Below, one piece after another: positions 37,645-50,184 of a stretch of DNA of 64,000 nt. The translations under genes were made by a program, and so were the position numbers. How positions within the stretch are numbered: the first letter of the stretch is position 1; every line of letters starts with the position of its first letter. Below the pieces are notes generated by a model that worked only from the letters and a program-made list of their open reading frames with translations, was not told the DNA's origin and did not search any database. The DNA is from Neodiprion pinetum (lineage: Eukaryota > Arthropoda > Insecta > Hymenoptera > Diprionidae). The stretch covers positions 19,120,526 to 19,184,525 of the forward strand of contig NC_060234.1 of assembly GCF_021155775.2 (NCBI RefSeq), given 5' to 3'.

Positions 37645-38162
37645 TAGGGTGGTCCTTATTTGGGGTGTTTTCGAATTTTCCTGCGGACAAGGCGGAAAAA
37701 GTTTGCAAATATCTAAGTACTCCTGCCAAGAGCATGAATTTTCCCATGTCATTTCAATGGGAATTCGGACTTACTGCACTATTATTTTCGCCCCCGCCTA
37801 AATAGTATTTTGCAAAATATGAAACTTGGCATATGTCTTTCCTATATTCATACATATTCTACAAAAAATTGGGCGATTTACAACGATGAAATTAACAAAG
37901 TACCAGCGCATCAAAGTTGTGTCTTAAAGTAAAAAATCACCATTTAACGAAATAAATGGATTAATAAATAATATTAAACAATTACATTCTAATTTAACGA
38001 AATAAATGGATTAATAAATAATATTAAACCATTAGATTCTAATTGCTTAATATTATTTATTAACTCATTTATTTCGTTGAATGGTGATTTTTTACTTTAA
38101 GACACAACTTTGATGCGCTGGTATTTTGTTAATTTCATCGTTGTAAATCGCCCAATTTTTTC
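37645..38162. mobile_element. second TAGGGTGGTCC element, right end altered
   Basis: The left end has the same TAGGGTGGTCC start and GGGGTGTTTTCGAATTTT follow-on as the 34391 element. Inside are inverted arms at about 37861-37985 and 38045-38162 (both contain AATTGGGCGATTTACAACGA and GACACAACTTTGATGCGCTG, in opposite sense). The expected complementary right terminus is not found, so the copy is truncated or rearranged. A 50-bp unit is tandemly duplicated in the left arm (37942-38040). Confidence 0.6.
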
Positions 38163-39293
38163 TTAAACAGCATTTTCCTCATTCACATCAGGGGCTTCAT
38201 TACAAAAATTACCAATGCAAGCATACTTTCCGTGTTCGCTGAAAATGTGACTAGGAATGTGTGAAGAATAACAATTGAACTCTTGTGAATGAGTGTGCAA
38301 GAAAGGATGTGTGAGTGCAAGAGTCAGATTAGCATGAGTGGCAAATGAAAGATTGACCAACGAGTCTCATTTCAGGTACCAATAAATGTCAGGTACAATA
38401 TGTCATTTCCAGTATTTTGTTTACTTTAGTTGACGATTAATTCTCTTCCAGCCTATACCGAATAGCTTTTTTGTAGTGACATCGAATGTTGGTACGCTAT
38501 CTGATGTCCTGTAATGTAATCGATTGGACCATGGATATTCTCCCCTTTCTCGCAGATTCCTTCGTCTTGCTTTTAACGTTTCTCATATCGCATTGTGTCC
38601 ACATTCCACTTTCTTTACGTACACATCTTAATTACCACGATACAGATTGTAATCATTTCTCATTTCGTACACGCAGTCGTCACCATCGGCTATTAACACT
38701 GATTATATCAGCACCTGTTAATCTACAGGGTACTTCTGTTAATTCTGGATAGACTTCATAGGTGTTGACGAGCTGCCCAGACAAGTATTTTGAGATAAGA
38801 CACCGATGGTCGGAAATTCGAATTTGGTACCGCGCCCTTGTTCGTAGTTTTTAATGAATCCGATGTGATCACTTTCCACACGATGTTTATTCAGTCATAG
38901 ATAACAGTACGAAATTCTTGTATGTAGTCGACAAAACAATAAACATGTCAATAAGAGAATAAAAAAAAATAATTTCCGGTGCTTATAAACAGAATTTGAA
39001 AGAGTTACGGAAAATAAAACGCCCAAGTATGCATGTGCATATGCACAAATCTCATAATGTCAAATGGTTGTTAGTCTCTGCCTTCTTGTGAATTTGAAAT
39101 TGGCGCCTGAAGGAGCTGAGTTAGAAAGGGGGAGTTCAACACACGGCTGAGTGAGGCGCCGAGTACCGTGTACTATGAAACGTATAGAAGAAGGGCACTC
39201 TCTAATGGCCGGCGCGTTCAAAATTTGGTCAAACTGTAGATGCGAATAAGGGTACATAACATATCCGACGTGGCACTGATTGATACTGAGTTG
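38163..39293. other. no gene identified
   Basis: AT-rich on the left and moderately GC-rich at about 39090-39230. Open frames are short and no domain is recognised. Confidence 0.4.
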
Positions 39294-39390
39294 ACAGTAG
39301 GTCTAGGAACAGTGTGGCCTAAGCGCGTACCCCGTACTGATTGACGTCGCCATTTTTAGAAAAACGATCCCGCGAATTTCAAAATATTAG
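39294..39390. repeat. inverted partner of 40145-40230
   Basis: Read on the minus strand, this block resembles 40145-40230: a TTTGAAATTC word, an AAAATGGCG word, then CACTGTTCCTAGA at the end. Identity is roughly 70% by eye with one gap of about 25 bases. An AT-rich 750-bp interval separates the two. Confidence 0.4.
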
Positions 39391-39459
39391 ACAAATTACA
39401 TACCAGCTTCAGAACGGTTCAGGTTGTGATACTTGAAACTCACCCGGAAACTCGCAGAA

Positions 39460-39905
39460 CCAAACTTAGTTTTTTTTTTTAGTATTTTTTTTTAAATTAA
39501 TTTATTTCTGATAAACATTTATTCAATTTCACTGTGTCGACTGTTTTATAATATTTTTTATTATTGAGATTTACACCAACATAAGTTTCTATACACGTAA
39601 ATAATCGTATATTTATAGTTTACATTTTTTATCACAATTTTACACAATTTTATTTCTATACATTTTCCTACAATGTACGCAAATTTTTATTGTTTCGTCA
39701 TATTTTTACATTCATATATTACTATCTTTGGATCTACTTTGTCGTTTATACGTTTATCTAATACAGTTTACTAAACATAATCTCTTGAAATTTTGCAAGA
39801 AAATTTACAGTATGTATACCTGTTATTCAATATTTATCATATATTTAATACAATTTTACCCGTAAGTGCAAAAAAATAAGGCTCTCGATTGATTTAAAAA
39901 AAACT
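39460..39905. other. very AT-rich tract
   Basis: About 450 bp of almost pure A+T with long T and A runs and no open frames. Confidence 0.7.
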
Positions 39906-40230
39906 TTATTAAGAAACATTCGCATAAAGATGGTTTCATATGTTACGGAATTGATTCCGCCCGAACGTAGCGCCTAGGGCGATAATTGAATGTGTAAGTG
40001 GATACACGTTTCGAAATTATTGCTGTACGCTTTTTGTTATTACTTTAATTTGATTGTATAATGTTTATTTTTCATCAGAAGAGCGATGCGCTATTAGTAA
40101 TGTAAGGTATGAATTCCGCATCATGTGTAACCATCAAAACCTCAGTCAACGCCAAAAGTGATATTTTTCAATTTTGAATTCTGGGGTTTGTATTTCCTCA
40201 ATATGGCGTCTGCGACACTGTTCCTAGATC

Positions 40231-40836
40231 CACGGTCTTATATACAGGTCTGGAAACTCGCTCAAAATTTCAATGGTGGGACTGTCCTCTTATTGAAGCA
40301 CCGGCCGTTTCGCCTAGTGACCACGAGTGTCGCTGCTATCGAAGGATTCAGGCTGTGTGAGAGAGACGGAAACAGGTTTCAAAACCACGGACCACGGTCT
40401 TACATACAGGTCTTGCGACTCTGAGTTTCGACGTGGGCCTCTTAACGTGTCAAGCCGCTAGCGTCGCTGCGATCGAGGGATGCCCGGTGCGACAAGGATG
40501 ACGATAGTCGCGCTCGCGCGTCACATGGGCGTGGAATCCTAACGTCAAAGGCTTATTCAAACATTGTAGGTTATGTTGATGCATCCCTCGATCGCAGCTC
40601 CATCTGGATTTTTCTTCAACAGAGGAGCCACTCTCTACCATTGGAATTCTATTGAGTCGCAAGACCTGCATGTAAGACCGTGCCACGGACAGTCAGCAAA
40701 CTGTTTCCATCTCTCTCGCACAGTCTGAATCCCTCTATCGCAGCGACACTCGTGGTCACTGGGCGAAACGGCCGGTGCTTCAATAAGAGGACATACCCCC
40801 ACCACCAGTGTTTCCAGACCTGCATGTAAGACCGTG
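40231..40836. mobile_element. foldback element with CACGGTC ends and 8-bp target duplication (copy 1)
   Basis: The element begins CACGGTCTTATATACAG and ends with its near complement, ...CATGTAAGACCGTG. It is flanked by CCTAGATC on the left and TCTAGATC on the right, an 8-bp target-site duplication with one mismatch. The arms are about 260-280 bp (40231-40488 and 40568-40836) and about 85% alike. The terminal motif is repeated inside each arm (40393 on the left, about 40680 on the right), so the structure is nested. CA...TG ends with an 8-bp duplication suit the hAT superfamily. It has no coding capacity. It lies about 200 bp upstream of the EFR3 start codon. Confidence 0.78.
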
Positions 40837-40849
40837 TCTAGATCCACTG

Positions 40850-41043
40850 TACCACAAAGTCATATTATTACTTCGTGCACTGTACTATGCAAAAATGGCA
40901 AAAATGCATCAGCGCCTTACGGCAGCGTTTCCTATGTGTTAATGTGTGTGTGTATGTACTGAATCGCGACTCCCCACCACTCCTCGATTACCTAAGGACG
41001 TCGGCACTTCGAGCTATCGAAATCTGTAGTCGATTGAAAAGCG
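40850..41043 (+). promoter_or_regulatory. probable EFR3 5' leader and promoter region
   Basis: The stretch between the foldback element and the EFR3 ATG. It holds no upstream splice acceptor that I can see and no clear TATA box. Upstream ATGs are present in other frames. The transcription start cannot be placed from sequence alone. Confidence 0.35.
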
Positions 41044-44000
41044 ATGAGCCTCTGTAAGTGCAGAAGAATGAAAGGGCCTTTTAAATTCCGAAAATAGATG
41101 TAATCCCGATTAAAATATAACAAAAGATTGTCGCCATTCCGGAGTGGGTGACATGCTGGGTAATAGATGCACAGTTGCTATCTCTGAAGTATTTCTGTAA
41201 AAAAATATCGCGAGATATACGTACGCGTTGCGTGTGTCATCTATACCGAGCTATCTATTGACCTGCCTCTTATATCTGTTTACCAATTTCCAGGCTGCTG
41301 TTGGTGTTGCTCGGCCCTACGCCCAAGGTACAAAAGACTCGTGGATAACATTTTCCCAGTCAATCCTCAGGTGAGAATCTTATTTCACCCTCGATCAGTC
41401 TAAAGGCAATAAGTCTTCTCATAACAGATATGTGCATGCGTAAGTCACTCATGCTTAGAATGTCACAATAGCGACAATGAGTAATAATACAGTGTTAAGT
41501 AACAACCGCATAAAATAAAATCCGAGTCACTCCTTAATTTATTCATTTTTTCTCTCGTGCTAAAACGAGGTATTTGTCTTCTTTCCATCTATCCACATGT
41601 CTTTTAATCACACCCTTATGGCGTATGATCATATTAATCACATCTATATTGTCATTGGCTTAGCGAAAGTATCTATAATTATCCTTTGCATGAGCTGTGG
41701 GAAGGCTTAACTTCATAGAGCTTGACTAAACTGTTCAGGAAAACACATGATTGAAGTTAGAAATGTTGACGTCAAAAAAACTTTCGAATCGAAAAAAAAA
41801 TTACTTATTATTCTGCAATTTTATAATGAAGTCAAGGGAGTTCAGTTTGCTCAAAATGAGTAAAATTTGCTTTCTAATGATTTTTTGTTTCCAGTCAATC
41901 ATAAAGTTGCAAAATAATCGTTATTTCTACAAATGTATCGTTACATTATGTGAACGTTACAAACTTCAACTTCATAGTAAATCTTGATTATTTTCCAACT
42001 TTCTCAAACAAACCCAACTGTCTCTTACAAAAATTTCCAAACATCTGAATTGTATTATGCAATTTATGCCCTTTTACGTTATTTAATTCCTGAATCTGAT
42101 ATCAAATTTGATAAAACTAGAACCTACAGAATGATTTTGCTTTATTTGATGGAGGAGAAGTGAATCAAAGCTGATGAAGCAAAGCTTTTTTTGATGACTG
42201 AGAATCATCTATGGTTTTTGAAAACGGAATTCAAATAATCATGGATATTTCTTCCTTGATGTTCTCGCATAACACTTACATCCTTCTAACTTTTGTTTTC
42301 AAACAATTTTAAATGTATTCTATAGCATTGAAAAATGACTGTTTTTTTTGTCATTGGTATGGTTCACTGTTTGTCAATCAGTGGACAATTTTCTAAAAAT
42401 ACCACACCATACCACAGTCCAATGCCAAAAATATCTGTTCGAGACAGCCTTTTGGGTTTACGTAATTTAAGTTCAAATAGGACAATATAGATGCTGATAA
42501 TAAAAAATAATTTATTTTGCTAAGGAACAATCTTAACAAAAGTTGATGATGACGACGTTTTTGTTTTTTCCTTGAGCAGGATGGCTTGGTCAAAAACAAT
42601 ATGGAAAAGCTAACATTTTACTCCTTGAGCAGTCCTGAAAAATTGGACCGAATTGGGGAATACTTGTTTCAGCGTGCTTCCAGAGATATTTACCGGTAAG
42701 TAAAACTTACTAGGTAAGATTAGACTCCTGTTCTCCAAAACCCTCCAAAGTCCCCATAGTATCCTTCGAGTTACAGAGTACTTGAAGTAATCAGACGATA
42801 TCATGAAATTCAAAACTTACCATGAAAGTCTCTCAAATTTTTGCACATTCTGTCACGTTGTGAAGTCGTTAAGGAGATTTGTCAATCGTAAATTAATATT
42901 TTCTCTGTAATCTTATTACGAGTTAATCATACATTAATCATTTATTAAATTTGTACATTGTTAAGCTACAGTGATTCTCCAGAAAATGCAAGAAATATGC
43001 AGAATTATAAACAAGAGCTCAAAATAATGATTCTTCATCTAAAAACACTTTACATCAGCGAAAATGGGGTATATTGATTCAATTTCACATACAACGTACA
43101 ACGATTCAATTTATTTAAAAATCAATACTCTACAATCTCAGTTCAACCATGTTTTTCATCACACTAGTATCATTACAGAATTTTTCACGATTCCATCGAC
43201 ATTGACTTTGATCATCAAATTAAATAACAATATTCAATTTACTATTGAAACAACAAAGCTTAAAAATAAATTGATTTGATTAATACTTTATGTACGACCA
43301 CACTGTAACCGATGTAATAAAAACTATTAATTTTTGATTCACCAACCTCCTCAATAAAATCATACGAATATCCTGAATCTTACTTGTGTACTGAAAGTTT
43401 TTCTATTTTTCGAAAATCTGAAGTATTTCCATATTTCAAATTTGTTTGCTTATTAGGTACTATAAACCAGTAACATAATTTACTGTTGCAAGAGATTTCT
43501 ATAATCATCCAGGTTGCACCAAAGTAGGTTGTAAAAATTAGCGCCACTTGCACATGCAACTAGTTTATTCCAAATCTTTTTCCTATCTGGGTAGAGTCGA
43601 CTGAGTGTGAGATTTCCCTCATATACTACCAGATAACGTTAAATTTAGATCACCTTGAGAAATCCAATCCGACTTTGAATCTGAATCTCTTTTTCTTTAC
43701 ATGTATAGATGTACCACATTTTGTTCTGCCTCATTTAGAAGAAATTTTAACTATTTGAAATCAGGTTTACAGTAATGAAATTCGACCAATATTCTTGATC
43801 TCATCTAACAATAAAACGACATAATTTATCAACACCAATGAACAGTGCATGATTTTTACTTATTATACAGACGGCGCAATGGATTTGTCATCATTGCTAT
43901 GGAGGCGATGGACCAGCTTCTGGTTGCTTGTCATGCTCAGACTTTAAACCTGTTTGTGGAAAGTTTTTTGAAGATGGTCCAGAAGCTGCTAGAATCGTCA

Positions 44001-47000
44001 GAACCTCAACTACAAATATTGGCTACACAATCCGTAAGTGGTTAGATCTGTTCTAGATGTGTCAATGTATTGTGTTGCACTCGTAACAAGGATGTGGCCT
44101 CGAACATTGCAATGTCACAATCAAAATATTTCCGTTTTTCAAAGAAACTATATTTGAGCTAATACTCAACTGAATAACATACACAATAAATCAACAAAAC
44201 AAATCAACCAAGATTTGAATTGTTTGTTACTTTTTCTACAATTGAAAATTTCTCTCCGATCAATTTCATTTCACTGATTGAAACTTCTAGTACTCTTACA
44301 TTGTGGTTTCGGAAAGTATATCTATGCAATTATTTATATCAAGACCACATTCTTGTTAATTTTGTATTGAAAAATATATTGTACGCAAAAGTAGACACAA
44401 CAGTGATAATTGTTTGGGATTTTTGATGCTGCATCCTGTGTGCATCTGATTGTTTGCACGCAAATCTTGGGGTTGGCTTCTCTAACTTTTGCTAAATTGT
44501 GCGTAGATATATTAGCGGAACATATACTATGTGATTTAATGCAGTTGAGCAAAATGCTTCGTTCTCCTAGTTTGTCAGGTTTGCCAACATCGAAGAGGAT
44601 ACGCCGTCTTATCACACACGTTACGATTTCTTTGTATCAAAGTTCTCTGCAATGTGCCACTCCAATCACAACGACTTGGCAATTCGCAAACAAATACGCC
44701 TTGCCGGGATACAGGGGCTGCAGGTAAGAATGTAAAAAAAATTGTTTTAATTCATCGGACAGTCAGTTTCGTATTTTTTCTTTTTCCAAAAAATCGACAT
44801 CCAGGATATCACGATGAATTTTTTTTCACAGGGCGTAGTAAGAAAAACACTATCTGATGATTTAGTAGAAAATATTTGGGAACCTGTACATATGGATAAA
44901 ATTGTTCCTTCACTGCTGTACAATATGCAAAATTCTAGGTAAGTAGCAGTGTGATGTATAAAAATTGACTAAAATCGTAAATGCTGATTACCTCCAATTT
45001 TAATGAACTACATGTCAAATAGATATTTTGAGAAAGAGAATGCCACCCCAGAAAGTCCAGCTGAAGAGAGATCAGATCCGCCACAGTTTGCAGAAAGTTG
45101 CATGCGTGAATTAGTTGGACGTGCTTCCTTTGGACATATACGCTGCGTAATTAGACCAGTGTTAAGGTAATTCTTACTATATATGTAATTCTTCACTGCA
45201 AACATAAATTTGTCGATTATAATTAAAGTGTTGAATCCAATCATTTCTTGTACAGGCATTTGGATTTGCATCAACTCTGGGTTCCCAACTGTTTCGCAAT
45301 CCACACCTTCCGTATCATCATGTTTTCCATTCAGGTAAGTCTCTTCCATTAGACCAGAAATTTTTTATTCCAAATCACATTGCTATTATCTGATATCATT
45401 TTTCAGTCGCAATATTCCTACACAGTCGTTGAAGCTTTAATGACTCATCTTGACGAGAATTCTAAGTCTACTCCAAAAATACGAACGAGTATCGCTGATA
45501 CTTTATCGAAGATTATTTCGATCGCTGCCGGGGAGAGTGTTGGTAAGAAAATTAATGGAATTCAAGCACACAGTATGAGCGTGTTTGTGAAGATAAAAGA
45601 CACTTAACAATCAGTGTAAATTATTTGAAAAATCTTAGGTCCATCTGTATTGGAAATTATAAATTCCCTGTTATCGCACCTTCGTGTAAGTGTAACAAGA
45701 AACCTGCCATCAAGTAATGACGAACAACTCTACCAAGAAGCACTGATCAATGCATTAGGAGAATTTGCAAATCATCTTCCTGATTACCAGAAAATTGAAA
45801 TAATGATGTTTATCATGAGCAAAGTTCCCTACAGCGAACCTGACAGTACAGCTTCAGTGGGAAAGGGAGACGTTTTACTTCAGAGCATTCTTTTGAAATC
45901 ACTACTCAAGGTAAGATGATAGTTTATCCATTAGGGGGATACATACAAGTAGGGAACTGAAAAAAATAGGTATGAAAAGTGAGTAAATTTTATGAATTTA
46001 TATCTACAACCAAATATCCAATTCAATTGGGATTAGTTTTATTTAAAAGTATGTAGATTAAGCTTCATTCACATGTTTTCGTTATTAGAATCAATTAATA
46101 GGAAGCATTTTTATTAGCAATAACATGAATCATTTCACTCGGTGACACATTTTGTGGCTCTCACGGTATCTCATGAATGGCTCAACTAATTCACTTTAAA
46201 TTTGGAGACAGCACTGTTGGATATTTTATATTTTTTGCTGTGATCTGAAAGTTTTTCGTTCTTCTTTCACAAAAATAGTGACCGTTTGAAATTGTAATTC
46301 GATTTTTGCCAAAAATTCATAACTTTTTAAATTTAATCAACTACAAAAATACGCTTATTAAAACTAATGAGTGAGATTGTCTAAGAATCTATCTCCAAAT
46401 TTGAATTACAGAGCCATTTTCGATATTTTGTGGGAACCACAAAACATATCGGGAGCAAAATCTTTAACGTTATTATCAATAGTAACGCTTCACATTAATT
46501 GATTCAAGTCTAAAAAAAATGTTAGCAAAGCTCGTCAACATATTCTTGAATCAAACAAGCCCCGATCAAATAGCATTATTAGTTGACAAAATATCAATTC
46601 GCAAGATAGACCCACTTCTTCAGCCATCTTCTCATAGATACTACATTTAAGGAATGAAAGTCTGCGCTGTGCAGCGTCTTGAACTACAGTTTTTTAAACC
46701 CACTTTACTTTCAGGTCGGCACAAAGTACCAAACAATTCATTTGAATACAACATTTCCAATAAGTTTCTTGGAACCCCTGCTACGCATGTCATTGGCACC
46801 GGATCCTGAAATGAGATTGCTGGTGCAAAAAATTCTGCACACTCTGATCGACAGGCATCGCAACATTGACAAGTTAGCGACACCCACGTAAGTTGTACAT
46901 ACTTGTTCATTTTCATACATGAAGCTCCATCTAAAATACTATTCTACGTGGATTTATCAATAAATTGTAAGCAATAGTTGAATTTATATATACACCGCCA

Positions 47001-49852
47001 CTTCACTAAAATTAAATTCTTTCAGCGTCAACATAGGAAATCTGGAACTTGTCATTGAAAAATCTTCACGACCTGATGTAATCTTCGTTCGGAAGCACGG
47101 CCCAGAAATTTATCAGGCTTTATATGAATCATTAGAACTACCAAGCAATACAGTTGAAAATATCGAAGCTGTGTACACAACACTCGCTTTACTTGCTGTC
47201 GAACTCGCAACTGAAGAAACCGTTTTGGAATTACTACGACTTGTACTGAGCCTGCAAGACTTGGCTCTCACTAGTGGACAAATTAGTAATTCTCTTAAAT
47301 TCAATCTACATGCAGTTGTGATGTCCCTCTTGGTTCTCATTTCGTACGTGTGCAATATAACGTCCCTCATGGATTATGCGAGTAAGGTAAAGTTTAATTT
47401 TCATCCTGTTCAAAATATTTCCAATACCATATTCATTCTCACAGAAATCTGATTCAGAAGAAGAATATTAATGATTGTAACACTTCCGTAAGTCTTCGTT
47501 TTTTCTTTGTAAGTTCACAGAAATCTATTTTTAAGAGTCGTCTTTCTTCAATTTCACTATTTTTGCATCAATCTGATTTTCAATAATCTTGCCCAGTTTT
47601 TTAAACTGCCAGTTTGTAGTAGTAGTTGAGAAGAGTTTTTTTTTTTATTTTTTCAGATCTTCAAATTTGAACTTTTGAAAATGCTGTGTCCTTTTCAAGT
47701 AACTCTACCTTGAAAATCATAACTCACAGGAAAAAATGTTGGGTTGAAAATTTGTAGTTCTTAATTGACTTTTACACTGATTTCTTCTCATGTTTTTAAC
47801 TGCCTTGAAAAGGGGATTTTTGTCCGAAAAACATTAACATTATTTTTTTCTGCAAAAGTGAGAAACGAATCAAAATTGTTTAATCATATGGAATATGAAA
47901 CAATTCAAAGTGTACCTCTTGCTAACTTCTTCCAGGAAAATTTGTGTGGTGTAAGTGGCAATAGAAAATGATTGATAGTTGGCTAACATAAAAATGTTTT
48001 TGGCAAGACAGTAGTTGGCTCCAATATACAGAGTGAATCTTCGTCACAATAATAGTGAGCGATTATTGATAGAGTACTCTAATCTCTAAATCCGTTCACG
48101 TCCACGTGTAATAGCACACATCGAAAAATTCGGTCTGTAATCACATACTATTATTGTGATGCGACGAAGTATGAATACAAGAATGCGAAGCTTCAGCCAA
48201 CTGCAGTTCCTTCCTCACCCAACCCCGAAGTACATTCACCCTGTATAATTTTGCAGGATCATTATTTTTTTTACTCTGGAACTAAACTTTGTAACACTGT
48301 GGAGACTTTTTTCTTTTAAATATACACATATATCCAAAACATTTGTGTATTCTACAGCAGAGCATTAAGTGTTAGAAGAGGAAAGTTTCGTTTTAGTATT
48401 TCAACGAAAAATCATTTTTCAAGTTTGATAGCATATTTTTTTTCCCCATAGGAAAGTTGATTGAAAACTACAACTTTTTCGTCACTGATATTTTTTCATT
48501 GCAACCGTCATTTTTCCAGTGTGCATTTACTTAAAGAAATGGACCTTCTTCTAACTAATTGTATTAAATTATTTAAATGGAGTTTTTTCAACTAGTGCTA
48601 TGAACTGGCAAGACTTCAAAAAGTTTCATGTGCTCGGTGAAAAAAGTGGTCGAGACTGCAAATAATGCTTGAAATTTGAAACGATCTTTTGCAGTTGGTT
48701 GAAGCACGTGAGAAAGAAGCTGTGCATCTTTTGCCTGAGCTCAAATCCCGTTACGATGGTGAATCTCAACTTTCAACGCGACTGCCACCCTCAGTTATCA
48801 TCGATCAAGCTGTTGTAAGCGAATGTCTGAAGGGAGCAGGCTTAGACACTGGAAAGTTACAGCAAGGACCGGGATACAGCAGTAGCTCTCTTCAGCATAG
48901 GTAACCTATGTTATGTTACCCAAAATTTCTAATTATTGTTTTCGAATGACTTCTGATCCTTATCTTGTCGAAGTCTGAACCCCATGTTTTTGAATTAATA
49001 ACTATTTTTCGTAGACATTCATGGGTAGACAGCACTGGCCGAAGCTCAATGGCTGATATAAATGCTGGTGGAGCGGAACTCGATAGCGCTGGTTCATCTC
49101 CTGGTGTGCAAAAGGTACAGCTATCATTTCGACCCCATATACTATTGAAAGTCGTGACACATCGTTATTAATCCCGAATCAATAGATTCTAAAACTCTGG
49201 GCTATAGAAAACCAATCCAGCTGGGAGAGTTCCAAAATTCTAAATCATGAAAATCATAACGATGTATCTACCTACACCCTGCTCAGTTCCACCAGTGACC
49301 ATCCCTTCGCTGAAATAGATCCTGTTAGTTTAATTTCCCATAGAGTCGTTTCTTTTGTACAATATACTTTCAATTTACTATTACTGCTGAGTTGCGCCAA
49401 TGCATTAGTAACTCAAAGTTGCCTCATCGTGATTTCTAGAAATTGCCTGGCGAAGAATTAACGTTTGAAAGCATGAAGAGAATTCTAACAGAGAGCGGAG
49501 AAACTCGTAGAGAAGCTGAAGAAGAAAGGCGTCTGCAACTTTCGCAGCTTTTCAGAACTGCTCCTTTTCAGGATCTAGTTGTCAAGACACAACCAAAGGT
49601 GAGTAATCAATGGCGCTTGAAAGAGACTTCCACTTCTTATTACCTATCATGATAATTGATCATTAATGTCAACGATCTTACACGTTTCTCATGTTTCAGC
49701 ATGACATGCTGCAAAATAAGTTATCAGAAATATTTAATACGCTCACAGTTGAGCCAAGAAACCCAATTCAACCAGGAATCCCGCCAGCTGATGCAAAGCC
49801 AAGTCAAACACCGGCATATGAAGTTCATTTTCCAGAATTATTTGTTTACTGA
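41044..49852 (+). CDS. EFR3: EFR3 (stmA / rolling blackout) plasma-membrane scaffold
   Basis: A complete 16-exon gene, all introns GT-AG, 2409 coding bases, 802 residues (vertebrate EFR3 is about 820). Coding exons: 41044-41053, 41294-41370, 42580-42695, 43871-44033, 44571-44723, 44832-44938, 45023-45166, 45256-45334, 45407-45542, 45639-45910, 46715-46887, 47026-47386, 48695-48900, 49015-49114, 49440-49598, 49700-49852. The protein opens MSLCCCWCCSALRPRYKRLV: the cysteine cluster is the palmitoylation site that holds EFR3 on the plasma membrane. Other family hallmarks are AMEAMDQLL, FANIEEDTPSYH, WEPVHMDKIVPSLL, LPDYQKIEIMMFIM and the C-terminal YEVHFPELFVY. EFR3 recruits PI4-kinase III alpha with TTC7 and FAM126 to make PI4P; the fly gene acts in phototransduction and synaptic function. 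Exon 1 codes for only three and a third codons. Introns 10 and 12 contain MITE-like inserts. The gene is convergent with FKBP12. Confidence 0.96.
46143..46451. mobile_element. MITE-like insert in EFR3 intron 10
   Basis: Imperfect terminal inverted repeats of about 65 bp. The left end has GACACATTTTGTGG and, further in, TTAAATTTGGAGACAG. The right end has TATCTCCAAATTTGAA and finally CCACAAAACATATC. Identity is about 70% by eye. At the right end TTTTGTGG and CCACAAAA also form a perfect hairpin. Confidence 0.45.
48027..48245. mobile_element. 219-bp MITE in EFR3 intron 12, TA flanks
   Basis: Begins TACAGAGTGAA and ends TTCACCCTGTA, each flanked by TA, as expected for a Tc1/mariner-type target duplication. 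Inside, CTTCGTCACAATAATAGT (48039) and its near complement (48147-48169) extend the inverted symmetry. It has no coding capacity. Confidence 0.55.
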
Positions 49853-50178
49853 TTTGATTATCGTTCAGAGATTTAAAATACTGGGGTTTGTTTTATTTGT
49901 TTTTAATTAATTCAACTTTCTCCATTTCTAATAATATTACAATTCCTGTACGCTTTAAAATCGTACAAAGTCATTTGTTGCACCGTATCGATTTAATTAT
50001 TTCATCAACTTTTCGTTACCTTTAGTTCTAATTCTTGACTGCAATCAATTTTTTTTAATGACCATACATCCAATTGATACAATCCCTAATTAGTTGAAGT
50101 ACGGTCGTTTTCATGCGGCGGCTTTATAATTTATACACATATACCTATTTAATCCATACAATAATTTGCTCACAAGCG

Positions 50179-50184
50179 AATAAA
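50179..50184 (+). terminator. candidate EFR3 polyadenylation signal
   Basis: First AATAAA after the EFR3 stop, about 330 bases downstream, with a second at 50224. The later one at 51408 could be used for a longer 3' UTR. Confidence 0.35.
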
